Positions 25,603 through 33,864 of a DNA stretch of 64,000 nt are shown here, piece by piece. The notes beneath the pieces are model-generated. The model was given only the letters and a program-made list of their open reading frames with translations. It did not search any database and had not been told where the DNA came from. A program made the translations under genes and the position numbers. The DNA lies in the NCBI RefSeq assembly GCF_002549775.1, contig NZ_NMTR01000016.1:94206-158205 (forward strand), read 5' to 3'. The stretch is from Faecalibacterium langellae. Its GTDB lineage: Bacteria > Bacillota > Clostridia > Oscillospirales > Ruminococcaceae. Positions within the stretch are counted from its first letter, which is position 1, and each line of letters opens with the position of its first letter.

Positions 25603-26685
25603 TTATGCATTCTCTTTGCGGAACTTCTCCATGAAGTCCACCAGCTTGTCCACGCCCTCGGCAGGCATTGCGTTGTAGATGGAAGCGCGCATGCCGCCCA
25701 CCAGACGATGGCCCTTCAGGTTCACGAAACCGGCGTCCGCTGCTTCGGCGCAGAACTTCTTGTCGAGGTCGGCGTTGGGGCTGGTAAAGGTGACGTTCAT
25801 CGTGCTGCGGTAGCGGTGCTCGACCGGATTGTTGAAGAAGTCCTGCCCGTCGAGGTAGTCATACAGCACCTTGGCCTTGGCTTCGTTGATCTTCTGCATG
25901 TTGGCAAGGCCGCCGATGTCGTTATCCAGATATTTCAGCACCAGGCCGGTCATGTAGATGCACCAGCACGGCGGAGTGTTGTACATGCTGTCCTTGCCCA
26001 GCAGGGTGGTGTAGTTCATCATGGTGGGCACATTGTCGGCGGCGTGACCCAGCAGATCGTCGCGGACGATGGCAATGGCCATGCCGGCAGGGGCTACATT
26101 CTTCTGCACGCCAAAGTAGATGCAGCCGTACTTGGTCACATCCACGGGCTTGGAGAGGATCATGGAGCTCATGTCCGCCACCAGCGGCACACCCTCCACC
26201 TGGGGCACTTCGACGTACTGGGTGCCGAAGATGGTGTTGTTCTGGCAGATGTGGATGTAGCTGGCGTCCTTATCGTAGTTGATGGCGTTCACATCCGGGA
26301 TGTAGGTAAAGTTCTTGTCCTTGCTGGAAGCAACGATGTTCACCTCGCCGAACTTGGCGGCTTCCTTAGCGGCGAGGTTCGAGAAGTTGCCGGTGACGAG
26401 GTAATCGGCCTTGCCGGTGGTCATAAAGTTCAGCGGCACCATGGCGAACTGCTGGGTGGCACCGCCCTGGAAGAAGCCAACCTTGTAGTTGTCGGGGATG
26501 TTCATCACCCGGCGCAGGGTGGCCTCGGTGTCCTTGATGATGGCGTCGAACCACTTGCTGCGGTGGCTCATCTCCATCACGCTCTGACCGCTGTCGCCGT
26601 ACTCGAGCAGCTCTGCCTGTGCCTGCTTGAGCACCTTCTCGGGCAGCATGCTGGGGCCTGCGCTGAAGTTATAAACTCGTGCCAT
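25603..26685 (-). CDS. serC: Phosphoserine aminotransferase
   Basis: SerC converts 3-phosphohydroxypyruvate and glutamate to phosphoserine using pyridoxal phosphate. The 360-residue protein opens with ARVYNFSAGPSMLPEKVL, a family signature. The Lys in YFGVQKNVAPAG is the likely Schiff-base lysine, and RASIYNAMP near the C-terminus is conserved. Length is exactly typical. ATG 26685 has AAAGGAGAG upstream. It heads the serC-serA transcript. Confidence 0.95.
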   Translation of the reverse strand: MARVYNFSAGPSMLPEKVLKQAQAELLEYGDSGQSVMEMSHRSKWFDAIIKDTEATLRRVMNIPDNYKVGFFQGGATQQFAMVPLNFMTTGKADYLVTGNFSNLAAKEAAKFGEVNIVASSKDKNFTYIPDVNAINYDKDASYIHICQNNTIFGTQYVEVPQVEGVPLVADMSSMILSKPVDVTKYGCIYFGVQKNVAPAGMAIAIVRDDLLGHAADNVPTMMNYTTLLGKDSMYNTPPCWCIYMTGLVLKYLDNDIGGLANMQKINEAKAKVLYDYLDGQDFFNNPVEHRYRSTMNVTFTSPNADLDKKFCAEAADAGFVNLKGHRLVGGMRASIYNAMPAEGVDKLVDFMEKFRKENA

Positions 26686-26843
26686 AATGAACTCTCCTTT
26701 TCCTGTATCACGATGCACCGTGGCTTTCTGGGGTGCCTTTTGTTTTTGACTGTAGCTGTAGTATACAGAATCACAGAGAATGAAAACAAGAGCATCTTTG
26801 CACAAAGATAAGGCCGGAAAAGCTGCCGCGCAGGCACAAAGCA

Positions 26844-26979
26844 CACAAATGTCCACGCCAGAAAAACAAAAATAAAGACAAATGTAAAATAATGCTGAAA
26901 ATGCCTGATTTCACGGGCGATTCCGGCTCTTGCACTTTGGAGAGAAAACGGGTATAATGGAGAAACAAAGACAAATGTA
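26844..26979. promoter_or_regulatory. Three BlaI/CopY-type boxes around the repressor promoter
   Basis: The core ACAAATGT occurs at 26844-26853 (cACAAATGTc), 26877-26886 and 26970-26979 (both gACAAATGTa). It matches the ACAnnTGT heart of the operators bound by BlaI/MecI/CopY repressors. The last copy lies about 12 nt after the -10 box at 26953-26958, in a good position for autorepression. The first two lie between this promoter and serC, so serC could also be affected. Confidence 0.65.
26930..26958 (+). promoter_or_regulatory. Promoter of the blaI-type operon
   Basis: TTGCAC (26930-26935), 17 nt and TATAAT (26953-26958). The rest of the 332-nt gap between serC and this operon holds the boxes described above and the serC upstream region, where a minus-strand TATACT lies near 26760. 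Confidence 0.8.
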
Positions 26980-27017
26980 AAAGTAAAAAAGGCGCCGAAA
27001 GGAGGGGGAAAAGCAGG

Positions 27018-27440
27018 ATGTACGGCATCCCGGACAATGTAAAGCCGCTTTCGGCGGCAGAGGAGCAGGTCATGCTGGCGGTGTGGGCCTGCCGTGCGCC
27101 CGTCACCCGGCGGGACATCGACGCGCGTCTGCGTGCCAAAGGCTGGGCCCCGGCCACGGTGCTCAACTTCCTTTACCGGCTGGAAGAAAAAGGCTGGGTG
27201 AAGCGCGGCAGAGACGGCAACCACAATACCTACACCCCGGCCATCACCCAGCGCGCCTACAGCGTGTGGAGTATGCGCGAGCGGCTGGACGTCCTTTTTG
27301 GCGGCGACCTGGCGGCGGCGGTGCACGCGCTGGTGAGTGAGAGCGGCTGCGGCCAGAGCGAGCTGGAACAGGCTATGAAGGTGCTGGAAGAAAAGCACCT
27401 GGAAGCGGAAGAATACGATCTGTATGACCCTTACGGGTAA
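27018..27440 (+). CDS. BlaI/MecI/CopY family transcriptional repressor
   Basis: This 140-residue protein has a winged-helix N-terminus (about 10-80; LSAAEEQVMLAVWACRAP and TVLNFLYRLEEKGWVKR motifs) and a C-terminal dimerisation helix, as in BlaI and CopY. Such repressors leave DNA after cleavage by a BlaR-type sensor or on metal binding. No BlaR/M56 peptidase or CopY-type CxC metal motif is nearby, so the signal is unknown. The RNA methyltransferase gene follows by 16 nt. An AAAGGAGG ribosome site precedes the start. Confidence 0.87.
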   Translation: MYGIPDNVKPLSAAEEQVMLAVWACRAPVTRRDIDARLRAKGWAPATVLNFLYRLEEKGWVKRGRDGNHNTYTPAITQRAYSVWSMRERLDVLFGGDLAAAVHALVSESGCGQSELEQAMKVLEEKHLEAEEYDLYDPYG

Positions 27441-27456
27441 AAGGAGAGAGAAGAAC

Positions 27457-28647
27457 ATGGATTGCAAACTGCGTGCCAAGAACTGCGGCGGCTGCCCGAT
27501 GCTGGGCATGGACTACGCTGCGCAGCTGAAACAGAAAGAAGAAACGGTGAAAAAGCTGCTGGGCAAATTCGGCCCGGTGAACGCCATCCGGGGTGCAGAG
27601 GACCCGTACCACTACCGCAATAAGGTGATCTCCACCTTTACCACCGGCTGGGGCGGAAAACTCACCTCCGGCATCTACGCGGCAAACAGCCACAAGGTGC
27701 TGCCGGTGGAAAGCTGCCTTTTGCAGGACGAAGTGCTGGACAAGACCATGCTGGCCGTGCGTGCGGCGGCAAACGCCTGCCATTACCAGCCCTATGATGA
27801 GGACAAGGGCACCGGCCTGCTGCGCCACTGCCTGCTGCGGCGTGGCGTCGTGACTGGGCAGGTGATGGTGGTGCTGGTAACGGCTCAGCCGGTGCTGCCC
27901 GGTGCAAAGAACTTTGTGAAAGCCCTGCTGGCCGAAGCGAAAAAGCAGGATGTGACCATCACCACCGTGGTGCAGAACGTGAACCCCCGCAAAACCAGCG
28001 TCGTGCTGGGCGATATGGAAAAGGTGCTGTACGGCAAAGGGTTCATTCTGGATGAACTTTGCGGCAAGACCTACGCCCTGAGCCCGCGCAGCTTTTACCA
28101 GATCAACCACGCCCAGACCGAGGTGCTGTATGGTCTGGCCGTGGAGGCCGCACACCTCACCGGCAAAGAGGTGGTGCTGGACGCCTATTGCGGCATCGGT
28201 ACCATCGGCCTGACCGCCGCCGACCACGCAAAGCAGGTGGTTGGCGTGGAAGTGAACCGTGACGCCGTGCACGATGCCATTGGCAACGCAAAGCACAACG
28301 GCGTAAAGAACGCCCGCTTCTTCGCAGCAGACGCCACCAAGTGGATCAGCGAAGCCGCCGCTGCAGGCGAGCGCGCCGACGTGATCTTTATGGACCCGCC
28401 GCGCGAAGGCTCCACCCCGCAGTTCATCGACAGCGTGGCCCGCATGGCCCCGAAGCGCGTGGCCTACGTCAGCTGCAATCCGGTCACGCTGGCCCGGGAC
28501 CTGGAACTGCTGACCCGCAAGGGGTATAAAGTGGAGAGCAGTACACCGGTGGATATGTTCCCCCACAGTGAGCATATTGAGGTCGTGTGCAGTCTGGTGA
28601 AAAGCAACAACACAAATAACGCAAAGAAAAGGAGCATCTACCCATGA
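27457..28647 (+). CDS. RlmD/RumA-type 23S rRNA (uracil-C5) methyltransferase
   Basis: This 396-residue class I methyltransferase belongs to the TrmA/RlmD group that makes 5-methyluridine in rRNA or tRNA. It begins with a Cys cluster (C3 and C10-G-G-C13) that may bind a 4Fe-4S cluster as in RlmD, but has no TRAM domain. SAM motif LDAYCGIGTIGL is near residue 242. The nucleophile is C340 in SCNP, and the C-terminal HSEHIEVV motif carries the general base. The exact target (U747 or U1939 of 23S rRNA) is not clear. ATG 27457 follows AAAGGAGAG. Confidence 0.87.
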   Translation: MDCKLRAKNCGGCPMLGMDYAAQLKQKEETVKKLLGKFGPVNAIRGAEDPYHYRNKVISTFTTGWGGKLTSGIYAANSHKVLPVESCLLQDEVLDKTMLAVRAAANACHYQPYDEDKGTGLLRHCLLRRGVVTGQVMVVLVTAQPVLPGAKNFVKALLAEAKKQDVTITTVVQNVNPRKTSVVLGDMEKVLYGKGFILDELCGKTYALSPRSFYQINHAQTEVLYGLAVEAAHLTGKEVVLDAYCGIGTIGLTAADHAKQVVGVEVNRDAVHDAIGNAKHNGVKNARFFAADATKWISEAAAAGERADVIFMDPPREGSTPQFIDSVARMAPKRVAYVSCNPVTLARDLELLTRKGYKVESSTPVDMFPHSEHIEVVCSLVKSNNTNNAKKRSIYP

Positions 28648-29159
28648 ACGCAAATATCAATTATGATGAGATCCCCGACACCGGTGCCGTGCAGGAGGAC
28701 CTGCTCACGGCGCTGAGCGGCCAGCATGTGACCGTGCACACCAGCGAGGAGCCGGACTTCGACTATATGGAGAACGAGGACGTGGCCTTTGTGGTCAAGA
28801 ACCCGCACAACGACGAAGACCTGCTCATTGAGCTGGGCGGCGAGTTCTCGCTGTTCTTCGGCCTGTGGCACGGGCAATACAAGGCGGAGGAACAGGACTA
28901 CGACCGCATGAAACAGGATATCGCCGCCCTGCTGGCGGGCAATGCCGGTGTGCTGAGCCTGTATGCAGAAGACCACTGGCTGGGCAGCGCCCTCTGCCCG
29001 GAAAAGGTCTCCGCCGATGCAGACGTGGAAAAGCTGCTGGAACGCTGCTGGCAGAAACAGGAGCCGAAGGAGAAGCTTCTGGCGCAGGGCGGCCGGGTAG
29101 AGCTGCTCTACTGGGACCCGGCGGACAACAAAAGCTTTGCCATCCCGGCGAAGGGGTGA
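28644..29159 (+). CDS. Hypothetical protein, acidic, 171 residues
   Basis: I do not recognise this family. The protein is soluble and acidic, with Trp/Phe/Tyr-rich strands (LFFGLWHGQY near residue 75; LLYWDPADN near residue 156) and no signal or membrane segment. It overlaps the methyltransferase stop by 4 nt (ATGA) and has an AAGGAG site 9 nt upstream, so it is a real coupled gene of the blaI-type operon. A structural role in a stress or translation response is possible but not shown. Confidence 0.7.
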   Translation: MNANINYDEIPDTGAVQEDLLTALSGQHVTVHTSEEPDFDYMENEDVAFVVKNPHNDEDLLIELGGEFSLFFGLWHGQYKAEEQDYDRMKQDIAALLAGNAGVLSLYAEDHWLGSALCPEKVSADADVEKLLERCWQKQEPKEKLLAQGGRVELLYWDPADNKSFAIPAKG

Positions 29160-29232
29160 CGATTTTGAATGGGCACCGCTTTGCTCTGGCCATCTTTAGC
29201 GGAAACTTTATTTTTTAAACCACTTTTTCACG
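29157..29232 (+). repeat. Stop-proximal 3'-UTR module, copy 3 (own terminator stem lost)
   Basis: It starts at the stop codon of the gene before it. The small hairpin ATGG/CCAT (29169-29192) encloses GCACCGCTTTGCTCTGG and is followed by TTTAGCGGAAA, an AT-rich linker and CTTTTTCACG. The internal terminator stem of other copies is missing; a separate strong terminator follows at 29251. Confidence 0.7.
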
Positions 29233-29250
29233 CGAAAGTATTATGAAAAA

Positions 29251-29291
29251 GCAAAACAGCCAGGCCCGTGGGCCTGGCTGTTTTGCTTTTT
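29251..29291. terminator. Bidirectional terminator, 16-bp stem
   Basis: GCAAAACAGCCAGGCC (29251-29266), loop CGTG and GGCCTGGCTGTTTTGC (29271-29286), with T-runs on both strands. It ends the blaI-type operon and the convergent epimerase operon. Confidence 0.92.
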
Positions 29292-29316
29292 GCTATAAGA
29301 TAAAATATTTAAAAGG

Positions 29317-30198
29317 TCAGACCTTCTCGATGGTAATGCTCCACTCGCTGGTCATGGCCTCGTCCGGCTCCAGCACTTCGTGCTTGCCTTCCTCGTTGAC
29401 GCTGTTGGCCCAGCCGTTCCAGGGCTCCATGCAGACGAAGTTCTCGGCATCCTGCTGCCACAGCACGCCGTTGTCAAAGGTCTCGTCGGCATCCACCGTC
29501 ACCTTGTGGCCGTTGCCCTTATCGGTCAGGGTCATGGGGAACTGCACACCGGTCAGCAGACGGATGGTGTTGTCTGCGCCCTCCTTGCGGGTAAGGGTGA
29601 TCTTCTCCGGGGCTGCGGGCTGCTCGCCCTTGGCGTTTTCGGAGCAGGTGGCGCACTTGATATCAAACTCCACATTCTCCAGCTTGGAGGCGGTAAAGTA
29701 GGGGTGGTAGCCAAAGCTGAAAGGCATATCCGTGTTGCCCTCGTTAATGACGGTCAGGCTGACCAGTGCCTTGTTGCCCTCCAGATTATAGTTGAGCAGC
29801 AGGGTGAAATCGAACGGGTAGAGGAACTTGGTCAGCGGGGTGGACTCCAGTGCCAGCGTCACGCCGTCCGGGCCAACGCTTTCCACTTCCCATGCGCACA
29901 GGTCGGCCAGACCATGGTTCTCCATGGGGTAAGCCTTGCCGTCAAAGATGTGCACGCCGTTATCCGGGTTGCCGCAGCTGGGGAACAGCACCGGCACGCC
30001 AAAGCGGGGGCGGTTGCACTCAGAGAAGTTGGGGCGGCGAGTCCAGATGTACTCGTCGCCGTCGAGGGTAAAGCCGGTGATCATGCCGCCGCGCTCCGGG
30101 GTGATGACCAGCTCGGTCTTGGCGGCGGGGTCGGAGATGACATACTGCTCGTAGCAGGCACCGTTTTCGGTGACATAACGGGTGGTGATCTGATTCAT
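29317..30198 (-). CDS. Aldose 1-epimerase (galactose mutarotase-like) family protein
   Basis: This 293-residue cytosolic protein has the mutarotase beta-sandwich fold: ITPERGGMITGF near residue 33, FGVPVLFPSCG near residue 66, ENHGLADLCAWEV near residue 93 and the catalytic-type SFGYHPYF near residue 160. Members interconvert sugar anomers, free or phosphorylated. Its ribosome site (AAGGAGG) lies inside the last codons of the small upstream gene, 3 nt away. Neighbouring uxa genes suggest a sugar-acid or hexose context, but the substrate is unknown. Confidence 0.85.
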   Translation of the reverse strand: MNQITTRYVTENGACYEQYVISDPAAKTELVITPERGGMITGFTLDGDEYIWTRRPNFSECNRPRFGVPVLFPSCGNPDNGVHIFDGKAYPMENHGLADLCAWEVESVGPDGVTLALESTPLTKFLYPFDFTLLLNYNLEGNKALVSLTVINEGNTDMPFSFGYHPYFTASKLENVEFDIKCATCSENAKGEQPAAPEKITLTRKEGADNTIRLLTGVQFPMTLTDKGNGHKVTVDADETFDNGVLWQQDAENFVCMEPWNGWANSVNEEGKHEVLEPDEAMTSEWSITIEKV

Positions 30199-30201
30199 AG
30201 T

Positions 30202-30366
30202 TCAGTCCTCCTTATGCTTCTGGTATTCGGCCAGTTTTTCAAAATAATAATCAATGCCATAGCGGATGAGATATTTTATGACCCTTGCAACAACCGCCAC
30301 GATGGCGGCAAAAATGCCGCCGTAAAGCAGAAATGCATAAATCATCATACGGGTGGTCATAGCCAT
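30202..30366 (-). CDS. Small membrane protein, 54 residues
   Basis: This short gene encodes MAMTTRMMIYAF, one strong transmembrane stretch (LLYGGIFAAIVAVVARVIKYL, about residues 13-33) and a charged Tyr/Lys/Glu tail. An AAGGATG site precedes it. Its last codons supply the AAGGAGG ribosome site of the epimerase gene, so translation of the two is tightly linked. It is downstream of the uxaA terminator. The function is unknown. Confidence 0.65.
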   Translation of the reverse strand: MAMTTRMMIYAFLLYGGIFAAIVAVVARVIKYLIRYGIDYYFEKLAEYQKHKED

Positions 30367-30397
30367 AAAAACACATCCTTTCTGTGGCTCACAGATG

Positions 30398-30441
30398 CAC
30401 AAAAAGGCCGCCGGGCGGCGCGAACCGCTCAGCAGCCTTTG
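30398..30441 (-). terminator. Terminator after uxaA
   Basis: On the minus strand AAAGGCTGC pairs with GCGGCCTTT around a GC-rich loop and is followed by TTTTTG. It ends the uxaB-uxaA transcript; some read-through could supply the small gene and epimerase. Confidence 0.7.
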
Positions 30442-30445
30442 ATTT

Positions 30446-31936
30446 TTACAGAACGACGCCGTCCTTGAAGATGGAGATCTCGCGGAAGCCGTGCTTCTCG
30501 GCCTTGGTCTGCTCGCCGCTTGCAACGCGGATGACCAGATCCAGCAGGTCCTTTGCGGCCTCGTCGATGGTCTTTTCACCATCCGCGATGACACCGGTGT
30601 TGAAATCGATCCAGCCGGACTTCTTCTGGGCCAGCGGGGTGTTGGTGGAGATCTTCAGGGTGGGAGCCGGGGCAGAGAACGGGGTGCCGCGGCCGGTGGA
30701 GAACAGGATCAGGTGTGCGCCTGCTGCGGTCATGGCGGTAGCCGACACCAGATCGTTGCCGGGGCCGTACAGCATGTTCAGGCCCTTGGTCACCACAGGG
30801 TCGCCGTAGCCGATGACGTCCATGATGGGGGCAGTGCCGCCCTTCTGCACGCAGCCGCAGCTCTTATCCTCCAGCGTGGTGATGCCGCCCTGCTTGTTGC
30901 CCGGAGACGGGTTATCGTAGACGACCTCGTTGTGGCTGATGAAGTATTCCTTGAAGCCGTTGATCATGTGCTCGGCCTTGACGAAGACATCCTTGTTGAT
31001 GCAGCGGTCCATCAGGAAGCCCTCGGCACCGAACATCTCGGGCACCTCGGTCAGCACGGTGGAACCGCCGCGCTGGCCCATCATGTCGGAGAAGCGGCCG
31101 ATGGTGGGGTTGGCGGTGATGCCGGACAGGCCGTCGGAACCGCCGCACTTCATGCCGACCACCAGGTCGGACACGGGGATGGGTTCACGGTGGAACTGCC
31201 CGGCGTAAGCGGCCAGCTCCTTCAGGATATCGCGGGCGGCGGTGAACTCGTCGTCCACATCCTGGCAGGTCAGGAACTTCACGCGGTCATGATCGTACTC
31301 GCCCAGTTCTTCCACGAACTGATCGTGCTGCAGGTTCTCGCAGCCCAGATGCAGCACCAGAACAGCGGCGGCATTGGGGTGGCGCACCAGCGCAGCCAGC
31401 AGCTTGCGGGTCTGCGCGTGGTCATGGCCGGTCTGGCTGCAGCCGAAGGGATGGGTGAAGGTGTACAGGCCCTCGATGGAGCCGGTGACCAGATCCTGAT
31501 TGTCGTTGACGATCTTCTTGGCGATGTCGTTGACGCAGCCCACGGTGGGGATGATCCAGATCTCGTTGCGGATGGCGGCGCGGCCGTCTTTGCGGCGGAA
31601 GCCCATGAAGGTCTCGGGCTGCACTTTGGGCAGCGGAGCCAGATCGGGGGACGGATTGTAGCTGTACTCCACCTCACCGGAGAGGTTCGTGTGCACATTG
31701 TGGGTGTGCATCCAGGTGCCGGGCTCGGCGTCGGCGGTGGCGTGGCCGATGGGGAAGCCATACTTGATGACATTCTCGCCGTTCTTGATGGGCTTGACGG
31801 CCATCTTGTGGCCCTGAGGGATATCCTCCAGAGCAGTCACGGCAAGGCCGTCCACTTCCACCAGCGTGCCCTTGGCAATGGGATGCAGAGCAACGACCAC
31901 GTTGTCGATGGGGCTGATATGAATTGCCTGCGGCAT
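30446..31936 (-). CDS. uxaA: Altronate dehydratase
   Basis: UxaA dehydrates D-altronate to 2-keto-3-deoxygluconate in galacturonate breakdown. The 496-residue protein has an N-terminal SAF-like domain (about 1-95, with HTHNVHTNL) and the large catalytic domain with conserved Cys (VGCVNDIA, FGCSQTGHDHAQT, HLGCENLQ, KSCGCVQKGGTAP), the signature of the iron-dependent UxaA/GarD family. Length is typical. ATG 31936 follows TAAGGAGAAC. It lies 86 nt after uxaB with a hairpin between them. Confidence 0.95.
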   Translation of the reverse strand: MPQAIHISPIDNVVVALHPIAKGTLVEVDGLAVTALEDIPQGHKMAVKPIKNGENVIKYGFPIGHATADAEPGTWMHTHNVHTNLSGEVEYSYNPSPDLAPLPKVQPETFMGFRRKDGRAAIRNEIWIIPTVGCVNDIAKKIVNDNQDLVTGSIEGLYTFTHPFGCSQTGHDHAQTRKLLAALVRHPNAAAVLVLHLGCENLQHDQFVEELGEYDHDRVKFLTCQDVDDEFTAARDILKELAAYAGQFHREPIPVSDLVVGMKCGGSDGLSGITANPTIGRFSDMMGQRGGSTVLTEVPEMFGAEGFLMDRCINKDVFVKAEHMINGFKEYFISHNEVVYDNPSPGNKQGGITTLEDKSCGCVQKGGTAPIMDVIGYGDPVVTKGLNMLYGPGNDLVSATAMTAAGAHLILFSTGRGTPFSAPAPTLKISTNTPLAQKKSGWIDFNTGVIADGEKTIDEAAKDLLDLVIRVASGEQTKAEKHGFREISIFKDGVVL

Positions 31937-31970
31937 AGTTGTTCTCCTTATTGACAGTTCAAAGCACAAA

Positions 31971-32000
31971 AGGGCTGCTGCCCGAAGCAGCAGCCCTTTG
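31971..32000 (-). terminator. Hairpin between uxaB and uxaA
   Basis: AGGGCTGCTGC (31971-31981) and GCAGCAGCCCT (31987-31997) form an 11-bp stem with an A/T-run on either side. It may limit read-through into uxaA or stabilise the uxaB mRNA. Confidence 0.7.
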
Positions 32001-32022
32001 TTGTGCGGGTAATATTACAAGC

Positions 32023-33537
32023 TTACAGGCAGCTCTTGTAGGCAGCCTCGGCACCCTCGGTGCGGATCTTCTCCAGGTCAGCCAGAACTGCAGCCTCAAG
32101 GCCCTCGATCTTGGTCAGATCCTGATCCCACATCTGGGTGTTGGTCAGAACGGCGTGCACCAGCTGTGCAGCGGTGTCGTCCTTGTGTGCGTAGTAGAAG
32201 TCCAGAGCCCATGCGTCATCCTGGATCTTGTAGGTGTTGCCGGCGGGGCGCTTGCAGATCAGGCCGTCGGCGGTGCGCTCCTGAATGTCGTTGGAGTAGA
32301 ATGCGATATAAGCAGCCAGAGACATGGTCAGGCACTTGGGCAGCTGCTTCTGCTCCTCGATGTAAGCCAGGAAGGAGGGCATATTGCGTGCCTTCCACTT
32401 GGAGGTGGAGTTCAGGGAGATGCTCATCAGCTCGTGGTTGACGAAGGGGTTGTTGAAGCGGTCTTCCACAGCGGAAGCGAAGTCTTCCAGATCCTTCTTG
32501 TCCAGCGGCAGGGTGGGGATGATCTCCTCGTGCAGCATCTTGTTCATGAAGCCACGGATGGTATCGTTGTGCATGCAGTCACGCACGATGTCGAAACCGG
32601 CCAGGTATGCGCCCAGAACGAAACCGGTGTGGGCACCGTTCAGGATGCGGACCTTGCGCTTCTTATAAGGAGTGACATCGGGCACGACCATGACGTTGAC
32701 GCCGGCCTTCTTGAACGGCAGTTTGTCCTCCAGACCAGCAGGGCCCTCGATGACCCAGACGCCGAAGACTTCGCCGACATCCAGAACGGTGTCGTGGTAG
32801 CCGTTGGCTTCTTCCAGAGCAGCCAGTTCCTGAGGATCGCGGATGCGGCCCGGAACGATGCGGTCCACCAGAGTGGAGCAGAAGGTGTTGGCGTTGTTCA
32901 TCCAGTCGATGAAGGCGGGCTCCAGGTTCCAGTCCTTGGCGTAGTTGTTGCAGCACTTCTTCAGCTCTTTGCCGTTGTTGTCGATCAGCTCGCAGGACAG
33001 GATGACCAGACCCTTGTCAGCAGCGCCGTTGAATGCCTTGTAGCGCTCGAACAGCACGCGGGTCAGCTTTGCGGGGAAGCTGTTGGGAGGAACCTGATCG
33101 AACTGGCTGTCACCCTGCGTGTAGGCGATGCCGGCCTCGGTGGTGTTGGAGACGATGGTCTCCAGATCGGCAGAACGTGCCAGCTCCAGCACTTCGTCCC
33201 ACTTGTTGTCAACGTAGGGGCACACGCAGTCGGACACGCAGGAGATCACGCGCTTTGCATCGACCTTCTGGCCCTTCTCGCTGCCGCGCAGGTACAGGGT
33301 GTACAGGCCCTCCTGCTCGTTGATCCAGTCAGCCATCTGGGGGAAGTTGCCGATGGGCTGCACCAGCTTGACTTTGCCGTTGTAGCCGGCCTTCTCGTTG
33401 GCGACATCGTAGAAGTAGTCCACGAAGGCGCGCAGGAAGTTGCCCTCACCGAACTGCATGACCTTGACGGGAGCATCCTTCAGGATGTAGCCGTTGTAGC
33501 CGGTGTTCTCCAGAACCTTGTAGTTCAAAGTTTCCAT
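32023..33537 (-). CDS. uxaB: Tagaturonate reductase (altronate oxidoreductase)
   Basis: UxaB reduces D-tagaturonate to D-altronate with NADH. The 504-residue protein belongs to the mannitol dehydrogenase family: N-terminal Rossmann domain with VMQFGEGNFLRAF (about 26-38), C-terminal helical domain with the KVRILNGAHTGFVLGAYLAG segment near residue 300 that carries the catalytic Lys region. Length matches UxaB (about 480-500). Together with uxaA and divergent uxaC it marks the galacturonate branch. ATG 33537 has AAGGAGATC upstream. Confidence 0.93.
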   Translation of the reverse strand: METLNYKVLENTGYNGYILKDAPVKVMQFGEGNFLRAFVDYFYDVANEKAGYNGKVKLVQPIGNFPQMADWINEQEGLYTLYLRGSEKGQKVDAKRVISCVSDCVCPYVDNKWDEVLELARSADLETIVSNTTEAGIAYTQGDSQFDQVPPNSFPAKLTRVLFERYKAFNGAADKGLVILSCELIDNNGKELKKCCNNYAKDWNLEPAFIDWMNNANTFCSTLVDRIVPGRIRDPQELAALEEANGYHDTVLDVGEVFGVWVIEGPAGLEDKLPFKKAGVNVMVVPDVTPYKKRKVRILNGAHTGFVLGAYLAGFDIVRDCMHNDTIRGFMNKMLHEEIIPTLPLDKKDLEDFASAVEDRFNNPFVNHELMSISLNSTSKWKARNMPSFLAYIEEQKQLPKCLTMSLAAYIAFYSNDIQERTADGLICKRPAGNTYKIQDDAWALDFYYAHKDDTAAQLVHAVLTNTQMWDQDLTKIEGLEAAVLADLEKIRTEGAEAAYKSCL

Positions 33538-33610
33538 CTCATTGATCTCCTTTATAAACTTGCTTTGCTCACCAGAAGGCCGCTTTGCCTGCCCTCTGTT
33601 CCTTATCCCT

Positions 33611-33640
33611 ATTTTATGCTGTTGTATACAAATAAGTCAA
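33611..33640 (-). promoter_or_regulatory. uxaB promoter with operator in the spacer
   Basis: On the minus strand TTGACT (complement of 33635-33640), 18 nt and TAAAAT (complement of 33611-33616). The perfect palindrome TTGTATACAA (33622-33631) fills the spacer, so a bound repressor would block RNA polymerase. Confidence 0.8.
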
Positions 33641-33735
33641 GAGCTTTGTGCAATATTTTTAGCCCTAAGGTGACGATTTGGGGCATTTCCAGCGAAAAGC
33701 ACAATTGTGTGCTAGAAAATTTGTCACTTTTTCAG

Positions 33736-33764
33736 TTGTATACATGCGCGTTTTCCGCTATACT
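33736..33764 (+). promoter_or_regulatory. uxaC promoter with operator over the -35 box
   Basis: TTGTAT (33736-33741), 17 nt and TATACT (33759-33764). The -35 box is the left part of the operator copy TTGTATACAT (33736-33745). A third copy, TTGTACACAA (33804-33813), lies in the 5' leader. The rest of the 327-nt gap holds no gene. Confidence 0.8.
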
Positions 33765-33864
33765 AAAGGTAAGACAAACCTGCCCGTGCAGGCGGGTGTC
33801 CCGTTGTACACAAGGTTTGACGGATTTTTAACAAAAACCATCAGAGAAAAGGAGTTATCGACCC

